Positions 1-5,738 of a stretch of 8,999 nucleotides of DNA are shown in pieces (positions within the stretch are counted from its first letter, which is position 1; every line of letters starts with the position of its first letter). The notes beneath the pieces were generated by a model. The model saw only the letters and a program-made list of their open reading frames with translations. It had not been told where the DNA came from and ran no database searches. The DNA is from JBEIFW01 sp044370695 (GTDB lineage: Bacteria > Actinomycetota > Acidimicrobiia > Acidimicrobiales > Ilumatobacteraceae). The translations under genes were made by a program, and so were the position numbers. The stretch is taken from positions 1 through 8,999 of the forward strand of contig JBILVB010000152.1 of the NCBI GenBank assembly GCA_044370695.1, given 5' to 3'.

Positions 1-233
1 GCCGTGCCGAAGAAAGCAAGAAAGGTCCTGGCGCAGTAGATGCGAGGGTCGGGTCTCAGGAGGCGTAGCGCTCCCAGTCGGCTCGGGGTGGCGGCCGACG
101 CCGACGAGGCGCCGACGCCGACGGTCCCGACCGTCATGCCTCCCGCCAGGGCAAGTACCGCAAGCAGTTTGCTGAACGTGGCGGTAGTCCTCCGCTGCCC
201 TCGGCGGCGGTTCGTGGCAAGGACGTATCGCAT
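1..233 (-). CDS. Secreted protein, N-terminal fragment (runs off the left edge)
   Basis: The frame opens with ATG at 233 and stays open for 77 codons to the window edge, so the C-terminal part is missing. The first 47 residues look like a Sec-type signal peptide. There is an arginine-rich n-region with several Arg between residues 2 and 15, a hydrophobic core around residues 22-41 (KLLAVLALAGGMTVGTVGVG), and an A-S-A cleavage site at 45-47 followed by Ala-Thr-Pro. A GGGAG ribosome binding site lies 7 nt upstream of the ATG. I do not recognise the mature part, which contains one Cys in the visible portion. Codon use is looser than in the neighbours, with CTT, CTA, GTA, AGA, AGG, TTT and AAA within 77 codons. 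That may mean a poorly conserved or acquired gene. Export is a fairly safe inference; the function is unknown. Confidence 0.7.
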   Translation of the reverse strand, partial: MRYVLATNRRRGQRRTTATFSKLLAVLALAGGMTVGTVGVGASSASAATPSRLGALRLLRPDPRIYCARTFLAFFGT

Positions 234-240
234 GTGATCG

Positions 241-245
241 CTCCC
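241..245 (-). promoter_or_regulatory. Shine-Dalgarno site of the secreted-protein gene
   Basis: The minus strand reads GGGAG, 7 nt before the ATG at 233. It fixes the start of the secreted-protein fragment and contrasts with the apparently leaderless genes elsewhere in the window. Confidence 0.6.
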
Positions 246-298
246 GGTGTGTCGGTGCTCATCGAGCCGTGGATCCAGGATGCGCAGTACCGCCGTCT

Positions 299-328
299 CG
301 GTCCGTCCGCGTGGCGACGGTCGGACCG
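299..328. repeat. Inverted repeat in the gap downstream of the aldo/keto reductase
   Basis: CGGTCCG at 299-305 is matched by CGGACCG at 322-328, giving a 7-bp stem with a 16-nt loop. It lies about 68 nt past the stop of the aldo/keto reductase gene and upstream of the secreted-protein start at 233. It could be a terminator-like or operator-like structure. There is no T-run, so intrinsic termination is not shown. I see nothing else clear in the 162-nt gap. Confidence 0.3.
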
Positions 329-395
329 TGCCGTCCGTCGCAGGCGCGCGGAGCGCGGCCCGATCGAACGCGCCGACTTGCCGCTCCCGCCCCGG

Positions 396-1313
396 TCAGG
401 CCAGCGCGGGATCTGCCCACAACGCGTCGGGCAGCCGACGGCGGAACGCGTCGGCGTCGGCTGTCACCTCGGCGTCGGAGCGGGCACCGACGAGGACCGT
501 GTGCACCGCCGGGTGGCGCGCCGGGAACTGCAGGGCAGCGGCGAGGAGGTCGACACCGTGCCGGGCGCACGCCGCCCGGAGGCGGTCGGCTGCGGCGCGT
601 CGGGCGGCGTCGGCGGGCTCGTAGTCGAACGTCTCGCCGCCGGCGAGCAGGCCGGAGTTGAGCACCCCGCCGGCGAGCACGCCCACACCCCGTTCGACGC
701 AGCGGTCGAGCAGCGCCCGGGCCGCCACGGCGTGGTCGAGGATCGACCACCGCCCGGCGAGCAGGATCACGTCGAGATCGACCCGGTCCACGTACCGCCG
801 CAGCATCTCGGCCTGGTTCATCCCGCAGCCGACCGCACCGATGACCCCCTGCTCGCGCAACTCCACCAGCGTCGGGAAGGCCCCGTCGAGGGCCTCGTGC
901 TCGTGGTCGTCGGGGTCGTGCACGTGCACGACGTCGAGCCGGTCGAGCCCGAGGCGGGCGAGGCTGGTCTCGATCGAGCGGAGCACGCCGTCGCGCGAGA
1001 AGTCGAACCTCGGTCGCACCCGGGGGACGCCGGCGAAGATCGTCGGACCGGGGTCACCCTCGACGAGCACGCGGCCGACCTTGCTGGACACGACCGCTTC
1101 GTGCCGGGGCAGACCGGCAAGCGCGCGCCCCAGCCGCTGCTCGGACAATCCGTGGCCGTACAGCGGGGCGGTGTCGAACAGCCGGATCCCCACCGCCCAC
1201 GCCGCCTGCACCACGGCCTCGGCGGTCGTGTCGTCGACGGCCGAGTACAGGTTGCCGAGCGGCGCGCACCCGAGGCCGAGTCGCCCGGACCCGAGGCCGG
1301 CGTTCAGCGCCAC
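396..1313 (-). CDS. Aldo/keto reductase, probable L-fucose (D-threo-aldose) 1-dehydrogenase
   Basis: This 305-residue TIM-barrel oxidoreductase probably oxidises L-fucose or a related aldose at C1 to the lactone with NAD(P)+ in the cytoplasm. The aldo/keto reductase tetrad is visible: Asp47 and Tyr52 in FDTAPLYGHG, Lys78 in VVSSKVGR, and His132 in VHVHDPD. The early GLGCAPLGNLY segment and the DPDDHE stretch are typical of the L-fucose / D-threo-aldose dehydrogenase and pyridoxal dehydrogenase group. The start chosen is GTG at 1313, which overlaps the end of the dehydratase gene by 10 bp. A G-rich site (1320-1325) lies 6 nt upstream, and the GLGSGRLGLG barrel start follows at once. The overlap with L-fuconate dehydratase implies co-transcription and supports a role in L-fucose oxidation. 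The family is secure; exact sugar specificity is inferred from context, and another 6-deoxy or threo-aldose is possible. Confidence 0.88.
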   Translation of the reverse strand: MALNAGLGSGRLGLGCAPLGNLYSAVDDTTAEAVVQAAWAVGIRLFDTAPLYGHGLSEQRLGRALAGLPRHEAVVSSKVGRVLVEGDPGPTIFAGVPRVRPRFDFSRDGVLRSIETSLARLGLDRLDVVHVHDPDDHEHEALDGAFPTLVELREQGVIGAVGCGMNQAEMLRRYVDRVDLDVILLAGRWSILDHAVAARALLDRCVERGVGVLAGGVLNSGLLAGGETFDYEPADAARRAAADRLRAACARHGVDLLAAALQFPARHPAVHTVLVGARSDAEVTADADAFRRRLPDALWADPALA

Positions 1314-2593
1314 GCCGATCCCCCCGGCCAGCGCAGCGCGTCGTACGACTCCGGGTGCAGCTCGACGCAGTAGCCCGGCGCCTCGGGCACCACGTAACGC
1401 CCGTCGCGCACGGCGGCGGGATGGACGAAGTGCTCGTGGAGATGATCGGCGAACTCGGCGGTGCGGTCCGCGAGCGATCCCGACACGGCGACGTAGTCGA
1501 TGACGGCGAGGTGCTGCACCATCTCGCACAGCCCCAGGCCGCCGGCGTGCGGGCACACCGGCTTGCCGGTGACGGCGGCGAGGAGCAGCACGGCCAGCAC
1601 CTCGTTGACCCCGCCGAGCCGGCACGCGTCGATCTGGACGTAGTCGACGGCGTCGGCCTGCAGGAGTTGCTTGAACACGACGCGGTTGGCGGCGTGCTCC
1701 CCGGTGGCCACGCCGACGGGCGCCACGGCCCGGCGGATGGCCGCGTGACCGAGGACGTCGTCGCAGCTCGTCGGCTCCTCGATCCAGCGCAACCGGAACG
1801 GGCGCAGGTGCTCCATCCACGCCACCGCCGTCGGGACGTCCCACACCTGGTTGGCGTCGGCGGCGAGCGCGACCGAGTCGCCGAGCTCCTCGCGCATCAC
1901 CTCGCAGCGGCGCACGTCGGAGGCGATGTCGACGCCGACCTTGGTCTTGAAGCTCCGCCAGCCCGCGCCGAGCGCGGCGCGGCATCGGTCGCGCACCTCG
2001 GTCTCGGGATACCCGAGCCAGCCGGCCGAGGTGAGGTAGGCGGGGTAGCCGTCGCGGCGCAGTTCGGCCACCCGGGTCGCCTTGGTGGGTGCCAGCCCTC
2101 GCAGCACGTCCAGGGCTCGGTCCCGGTCGCAGACGTCGGTGAGGTAGCGGAACTCGACGCAGTCGACGAACTGTTCCGGGGTGAGATCGCAGACCAACTG
2201 CCACAACGGTTTGCCCTCGATCTTGGCCCACAGGTCCCACAGGGCGTTCACGAGCGCTGCCGTCGCCAGGTGGATCACGCCCTTCTCCGGGCCGAGCCAC
2301 CGCAGCTGGCTGTCGTTGGCCAGGCGACGCCACCACGCCGCCGGGGCGGCCCGGAACTCGTCGAGGTCCCGGCCGACGACGAGCGGGGCGAGGGCTTCGA
2401 TGGCGGCGCAGCACAGGTCGTTGCCCCGCCCGATCGTGAAGGTCATACCGACGCCGGTGGGGCCGTCGTCGGTCTCCAGGAACACGTAGGCGCCCGAGTA
2501 GTCGGGGTCGGTGTGGACGGCATCGGAGCCGGCGAGGGTGCGCGAGGTGGGGGCTCGCACGTCGAGGGTGCGGGCGGCGACGATGCGGGTCAC
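1304..2593 (-). CDS. fucD: L-fuconate dehydratase (enolase superfamily)
   Basis: This 429-residue enolase-superfamily enzyme is predicted to dehydrate L-fuconate to 2-keto-3-deoxy-L-fuconate with Mg2+. The N-terminal SDAVHTDPDYSGAYVFLET region (23-41) and TSAGWLGYPE (188-197) are characteristic of bacterial L-fuconate dehydratases and their ENOSF1 relatives. Active-site residues are in order: Lys216-x-Lys218 (FKTKVG), metal ligands Asp246 (ADANQVW), Glu272 (WIEEPTS) and Glu299 (VATGEH), Asp322 (QIDACR), and His349 (CPHAGG). The length is close to the family's usual ~430-440 residues. The start is GTG at 2593; upstream sequence leaves the conserved N-terminus and enters the divergent gene. The transcript is probably leaderless, because a TACGGT -10 element ends 6 nt before the GTG. 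It shares an operon with the aldo/keto reductase. The assignment is strong, though other acid-sugar dehydratases of the same subgroup cannot be ruled out without assay. Confidence 0.92.
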   Translation of the reverse strand: MTRIVAARTLDVRAPTSRTLAGSDAVHTDPDYSGAYVFLETDDGPTGVGMTFTIGRGNDLCCAAIEALAPLVVGRDLDEFRAAPAAWWRRLANDSQLRWLGPEKGVIHLATAALVNALWDLWAKIEGKPLWQLVCDLTPEQFVDCVEFRYLTDVCDRDRALDVLRGLAPTKATRVAELRRDGYPAYLTSAGWLGYPETEVRDRCRAALGAGWRSFKTKVGVDIASDVRRCEVMREELGDSVALAADANQVWDVPTAVAWMEHLRPFRLRWIEEPTSCDDVLGHAAIRRAVAPVGVATGEHAANRVVFKQLLQADAVDYVQIDACRLGGVNEVLAVLLLAAVTGKPVCPHAGGLGLCEMVQHLAVIDYVAVSGSLADRTAEFADHLHEHFVHPAAVRDGRYVVPEAPGYCVELHPESYDALRWPGGSAWR

Positions 2594-2599
2594 GGGCTC

Positions 2600-2609
2600 A
2601 CCGTAGGCT
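2600..2609. promoter_or_regulatory. Bidirectional -10 element between the L-fuconate dehydratase and SDR genes
   Basis: The plus strand reads ACCGTAGGCT. The rightward -10 is TAGGCT (2604-2609), 6 nt before the ATG at 2616. The leftward -10 on the minus strand is TACGGT (2605-2600), 6 nt before the GTG at 2593. The two hexamers share the central TA, so only one direction can be melted at a time. The start codons are 22 bp apart, which leaves no room for Shine-Dalgarno leaders, so both transcripts are probably leaderless. No convincing -35 was seen. Confidence 0.5.
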
Positions 2610-2615
2610 CGCCGG

Positions 2616-3329
2616 ATGGCTCGGGTGGTCGTGGTGACCGGTTCGGTCGGCGGTATCGGCGCGGCGCTCGTCGAGCGGTTCACCGCCGCCGGCGACGTCG
2701 TCGTCGGGTTCGATGTCGCCCCGGGGGCGGACGTCGCCGTCGACCTCACCGATCCGGCGGCGTGCGAGGTCGCCGTCGGTCGTGTGCTCGCCGAGCACGG
2801 CCGGATCGACGTGCTGTGCAACAACGCCGGGGTCAGTGCCGTGGGCGACGTGGTCACGGCAACGCCCGAGGACTGGCAGCGGGTGTTCGCGGTCAACGTG
2901 TTCGCCCTGGCCTCTGTGTCGCGGGCGGCGCTGCCGGCCATGCGGGCCGCGGGCCGGGGTGCGATCGTCAACACGTGCTCGGTCGCCGCCGTGGTGGGGC
3001 TGGTGGAGCGGGCGGTCTACAGCGCGTCGAAAGGTGCGGTGCTCTCGCTGACCAAGGCCATGGCGGCCGACGAGGTGACCCACGGGATCCGGGTGAACTG
3101 CGTCTGCCCTGGCACCGTCGACGGCCCGTGGGTTCGACGCCTGATCGCAGCGGCCCCGGATCCGGGCGCAGCGGGCTCGGCGCTGCGGGCTCGGCAACCG
3201 CTCGGGGACCTCGTGCCGACCGCGGCCGTCGTCGACGCCATCGCGTACCTGGCGGCCGACACCACGTTCACCACGGGCTCGGAGTGGGTGCTCGACGGCG
3301 GGATCACCGGCGTGCGCATCGTGCGCTGA
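2616..3329 (+). CDS. Short-chain dehydrogenase, probable 2-keto-3-deoxy-L-fuconate dehydrogenase
   Basis: This 237-residue classical SDR is complete. The nucleotide-binding motif TGSVGGIG covers residues 8-15, Asp33 at the end of the second strand favours NAD+ over NADP+, and NNAG is at 69-72. The catalytic set is Asn94, Ser122, Tyr135 and Lys139 (YSASK). The C-terminal segment VNCVCPGTVDGPWVRRL followed by LRARQPLG resembles enzymes that oxidise 2-keto-3-deoxy-L-fuconate to the 2,4-diketo acid. That is the step after L-fuconate dehydratase, which is encoded divergently 22 bp away. The start is the ATG at 2616, right at the beginning of the Rossmann fold, and is probably leaderless. The fold and cofactor are sure; the substrate is inferred from motif resemblance and neighbourhood, and L-fucose dehydrogenase activity is the main alternative. 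Confidence 0.85.
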   Translation: MARVVVVTGSVGGIGAALVERFTAAGDVVVGFDVAPGADVAVDLTDPAACEVAVGRVLAEHGRIDVLCNNAGVSAVGDVVTATPEDWQRVFAVNVFALASVSRAALPAMRAAGRGAIVNTCSVAAVVGLVERAVYSASKGAVLSLTKAMAADEVTHGIRVNCVCPGTVDGPWVRRLIAAAPDPGAAGSALRARQPLGDLVPTAAVVDAIAYLAADTTFTTGSEWVLDGGITGVRIVR

Positions 3330-3363
3330 CCCCGGGCGCCGCCGGCCGGGCGATGTCAGCGCT

Positions 3364-3388
3364 GCACCGTCAGCGGGGCACCGTCAGC
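3364..3388. repeat. Short direct repeat at a convergent gene end
   Basis: The 11-mer GCACCGTCAGC occurs at 3364-3374 and 3378-3388, with a period of 14 bp. The second copy overlaps the stop codon of the solute-binding-protein-like gene, so that gene's TGA and its flank are duplicated just downstream. It looks like a small tandem duplication in the 54-bp gap between convergent genes. No hairpin with a T-run is present here. Confidence 0.4.
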
Positions 3389-4511
3389 CGGGTGGGCCTG
3401 CGGTGCCGACGGCGGCGAGTGCGGCCGCCTGCATGGCGTCGAGCGCGTCGGGGATCGGTCGGCGCCCGACGAGCACGTTCCGGATCGCCGACCAGCAGGC
3501 GTCCTCGATCTCGGGGAACCGCGCGAGCGGCGGGTAGGTGATCATCCCGCCGGCGATGGTGTCGCGCAGGACCGACCAGCGGGCGGCGTCGGTCTCGTCG
3601 CCGGGCCGCACGGCGTCCAGGACGTCGGTGCGCGCCGGGACGGTGCCGGCGGCGGCATCGGCGGCATGGGCCGCCGCCGAACCCAACCGCAGGATCAGCC
3701 GGGCTGCAGCGTCGGGATCGGCACAGGTGCGGGGCACCGCCCACGAGTGGCAGCCTGCGTACGAGATCCCGTCGAAGTACCCGAAGGGTCGTAGGCGCGG
3801 CCCGGCGGTCGACGCCCGCAGCCGGGCCGTCGCCCCCGGCCACGCCGCCGCCAGCGCGACCGTGCCGTCCCCGAGCGCAGCATCGACGTCGTCGTACTGC
3901 CACTCGGGGAACGAGGCCGGCAGGCGCGCCGCGAGGCGTTGCAGCAGGGCGAGCGCATCGGCGGCGTCGTCGCTGCGCAGCGCAGGGGTGCCGTCGTCGG
4001 CGAACAGCCGCCCACCCCGGGCGGTGACGACCTCGAAGAAGGTGCCGAATAGCCCGCTCTCGCGACCGGTGAACCCGAAGGCCAGCCCGGTGGCGTCGAG
4101 GTCGTCCCAGGTGGCGGGAACACGCCCGATCGCCGTGACGTCGGCCCACAGGGTGCGCACGTCGATGTTGCGGGGCAACGAGTACAGCGAGGCCTCCCAC
4201 CGGCACAGCGCCAGCGCCCGGTGGGCGACGGCGCCGGGCGCGAGGGTGGCGAGGGCGTCGCGGACCGGTCCGGGTGTCTGGGGTCCGTCGAGCGGCCAGA
4301 GCCACGCCGCCTGCGACGGCGCGTACTTCGAGTGGGTCGACACGACGTCGAAGCGCTCCCCGGCTGCGAGCCGGCCGGCCAGTTCCCGGTTGAGGGTCGG
4401 GTGGTCGGCGTGGACGGCGACCTCGACGGCGTCGTCGTCGAAGAGCCCGAGCGCCTCGTACAACCCGTCGTACATCGGGCCACCGACCAGAGCGACGCGG
4501 CAGCGGCTCAC
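3384..4511 (-). CDS. Solute-binding-protein-like protein without a signal peptide
   Basis: The 375-residue protein resembles family 1 extracellular sugar-binding proteins of ABC transporters. HPTLNRELAGRLAAG (37-51) leads into FDVVSTHSKYAPSQA (54-68) and PLD (73-75). SLPRNIDVRTLW (111-122) matches the usual segment where the ligand cleft begins, and ESGLFGTFFE and a late Trp-rich region also fit. There is no signal peptide or lipobox: the protein begins M-S-R-C-R-V-A-L-V-G-G, which is the first strand of the domain itself. The start is GTG at 4511, because GTGA overlaps the TGA stop of the upstream peroxidase by 4 bp and suggests translational coupling. No permease or ATPase gene is nearby. 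It may therefore be a cytoplasmic ligand-binding protein, or it may be exported by another route. The fold assignment is moderately confident; ligand and role are unknown. Confidence 0.7.
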   Translation of the reverse strand: MSRCRVALVGGPMYDGLYEALGLFDDDAVEVAVHADHPTLNRELAGRLAAGERFDVVSTHSKYAPSQAAWLWPLDGPQTPGPVRDALATLAPGAVAHRALALCRWEASLYSLPRNIDVRTLWADVTAIGRVPATWDDLDATGLAFGFTGRESGLFGTFFEVVTARGGRLFADDGTPALRSDDAADALALLQRLAARLPASFPEWQYDDVDAALGDGTVALAAAWPGATARLRASTAGPRLRPFGYFDGISYAGCHSWAVPRTCADPDAAARLILRLGSAAAHAADAAAGTVPARTDVLDAVRPGDETDAARWSVLRDTIAGGMITYPPLARFPEIEDACWSAIRNVLVGRRPIPDALDAMQAAALAAVGTAGPPG

Positions 4512-5080
4512 GACGGGCGCACCCGGCCGAGTTCGTCGATCCACGGTTCGGGTTCGAGCCCGAGGCCGTCAGCGACGCGGTTGATGTAGTTGAAGTACGC
4601 GCAGATCTGCACGGCGTCGTTGATCGCCCGGTCGGAGAAACCGTTGTCCCGCAACGATCGTAGCGATGACGGGTCGCCGTGGCAGCTCGCCGGGTCACGG
4701 GTCAGGCGCTCGGCGTAGCTCGCCAGCGCGGCGTCCGGCGCAGCGAGCCCGGCGGTGCGCCAGTCGCGCGCCACCCGGTCGACCAGGTCGTCGTCGTCGG
4801 CCTCCGACCGGAGGTCGTGCAGGTGGGCCCGGGTTCAGTAGACGCAGCCGTTGACCGCCGAGGTGACGACGGCGATCAGCTCGCGCTGGTCGCGCCGCAG
4901 CGGACCCGGTCCGAACATCAACGTGGAGTAGAGGCGCAACGAATCGCGCAGCGCCGGCGGGTTGTGGCTCTGCACGGCCACGATCCCCCAGATCCGTCCG
5001 GCCCGGCGAACGGCGGCGTCGTACTCCTCGGCCAGTACGCCGGTCGCTGCCTCCGGGGGGACGGGATCGAGATGCGGCAC
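4508..5080 (-). CDS. AhpD-like peroxidase, candidate selenoprotein (in-frame TGA read as Sec82)
   Basis: Read through one in-frame TGA (4837-4835), the gene encodes 190 residues of the AhpD / carboxymuconolactone decarboxylase superfamily, close to the 'peroxidase-related enzyme' group. The TGA is codon 82 and sits in NGCVY-(TGA)-TRAHLHDL. The AhpD motif E-x11-C-x2-C-x3-H is met exactly by Glu67, Cys79, position 82 and His86. The TGA thus replaces the second, peroxide-attacking cysteine, the place where selenocysteine is chemically expected. Sequence after the TGA is fully family-like: a DWR segment, YAERLT, and DNGFSDRAINDAVQICAYFNYINR. The start is GTG at 5080, 16 bp after the deacetylase stop; no other start fits between them. 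The end overlaps the next gene as GTGA. The likely role is thiol/selenol-dependent reduction of peroxides in the cytoplasm. The alternative is a nonsense mutation or a base-calling error of TGC. Confidence 0.8.
4801..4837 (-). promoter_or_regulatory. Candidate bacterial SECIS element following the in-frame TGA
   Basis: On the minus strand, the TGA (4837-4835) is followed after 20 nt by the hairpin CCTCC-GGTC-GGAGG (4814-4801), a perfect 5-bp stem with loop GGTC. The first and last loop bases could pair as a sixth G-C pair. The loop matches the GGUC apex of the E. coli fdhF SECIS, whose G and U contact SelB. The UGA-to-loop distance is 25 nt, against 18 in fdhF, and lies within the range used for bacterial SECIS searches as I recall it. 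A possible outer stem pairs ACCCGG right after the TGA with CCGGGT at 4778-4773. Confidence 0.6.
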
Positions 5081-5096
5081 GACGATGCGACCCGGG

Positions 5097-5720
5097 TCAG
5101 CCGACCGGGGTGCCGTGGCGCAGGACCAGGCAGTCGTCGGGGAACCCGGCGGCAGGACCGACGAACTCGGCCCCGTCGGCCGCCAGTGTGTCGAGCAGCC
5201 GGCCGAGGTGGTCCATGGCACCGGTCGGCAGGTCGTGGAGCACGACGACGGCCCAGTCGAGTGCGGCCACCTCACGGCGGCAGGTGTCGACGAATCGGAC
5301 CGGCTCCTCCCAGTCGCGCGGCACGCTGTTCCAGGTGACGACACTCCAGCCGCCCCGCCCGAGATGGGCCAGGGCACGTGCGCCGAGGAGGCGCTCGTCG
5401 ATGATCCCTCCACCGCCGAAGGGTCGGAACCAGCGCTCGGCGCCGGCGAGCGGGCCGATCAGCGCCGCAGCACCGTCGATCTCGTCGGCGATGCCGTCGT
5501 CGTCGAGCAGACCGAGTTGCACGGTGTGGGTGCGGGAGTGGTTCCCGACGAGGTGACCCTCGGCGACGGCCCGTTCGGCGAGTGCCCGCGCGCCCGGCCG
5601 TTCGAGCTGCGTGCCGACCACGAAGAACGATGCCCGGAGGTCGCGTTCGGCCAGCACGTCGAGCACCCGGTCGGTCACCCCGACCGTCGGGCCGTTGTCG
5701 AACGTCAGCGACACCCGCAC
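5097..5720 (-). CDS. Polysaccharide deacetylase (NodB domain), cytoplasmic form
   Basis: This compact 207-residue NodB-type deacetylase is almost only the catalytic domain. The motifs are in order: TFDNGP (6-11), HSRTH with the metal ligands His61 and His65, RPFGGGG (99-105), Asp136-Trp137 in WNSVPRDW, and LHD with His162. In the first motif the usual second Asp (a metal ligand in TFDDGP) is Asn9. This substitution occurs in some homologues but may alter metal binding. There is no signal peptide or membrane segment, so the substrate is probably a soluble N- or O-acetylated small molecule or precursor, not mature wall polymer. The start is GTG at 5720; it places TFDNGP at the N-terminus as usual and lies 8 nt after a TAGAGT -10 element. 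It is the first gene of an operon with the AhpD-like and solute-binding-like genes. The substrate is unknown. Confidence 0.85.
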   Translation of the reverse strand: MRVSLTFDNGPTVGVTDRVLDVLAERDLRASFFVVGTQLERPGARALAERAVAEGHLVGNHSRTHTVQLGLLDDDGIADEIDGAAALIGPLAGAERWFRPFGGGGIIDERLLGARALAHLGRGGWSVVTWNSVPRDWEEPVRFVDTCRREVAALDWAVVVLHDLPTGAMDHLGRLLDTLAADGAEFVGPAAGFPDDCLVLRHGTPVG

Positions 5721-5728
5721 GGCCCCGC

Positions 5729-5738
5729 ACTCTACGAT
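5729..5738. promoter_or_regulatory. Bidirectional -10 element between the deacetylase operon and the dienelactone hydrolase
   Basis: The plus strand reads ACTCTACGAT. TACGAT (5733-5738) lies 7 nt before the ATG at 5746, and TAGAGT on the minus strand (5734-5729) lies 8 nt before the GTG at 5720. Both hexamers use the same central TA, as in the other divergent gap at 2600-2609. The rightward transcript is probably leaderless. The leftward one would have no leader or one of a few nucleotides. Confidence 0.5.

Noticed and set aside
396..2414. A single very long minus-strand open frame covering the aldo/keto reductase and most of the dehydratase region.
   Set aside because: Only the part from 1313 down is aldo/keto reductase. 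The upstream part is arginine- and proline-rich shadow sequence antiparallel in frame to the dehydratase, with no family features.
3330..3383. A bidirectional terminator between the convergent SDR and solute-binding-like genes.
   Set aside because: Only a weak CCCGG/CCGGG pairing is possible and there is no T-run on either strand, so nothing beyond the short direct repeat can be supported.
1355..3541. Long plus-strand open frame opposite the dehydratase.
   Set aside because: It is a GC-rich antisense shadow. Its composition is low-complexity, it overlaps two well-supported genes in other frames and it shows no domain.
3384..4544. ATG at 4544 as the start of the solute-binding-like gene.
   Set aside because: The extra residues (MDRRTRPGAPV) overlap the peroxidase end, show no signal-peptide core and are not family-like. 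GTG at 4511 gives the common 4-bp coupling overlap.
4508..4774. A separate small gene starting at GTG 4774, with the upstream frame ending at the TGA at 4835.
   Set aside because: Residues before 4774 and back to the TGA (TRAHLHDLRSEA...) continue the AhpD-like family, including the conserved His86. The two parts are in the same frame and make one protein of normal length, so a two-gene reading would leave both halves without the complete active site.
4786..4800. GAC triplet run on the minus strand as a microsatellite.
   Set aside because: It encodes four aspartates in the AhpD-like protein and is too short to treat as a repeat element.
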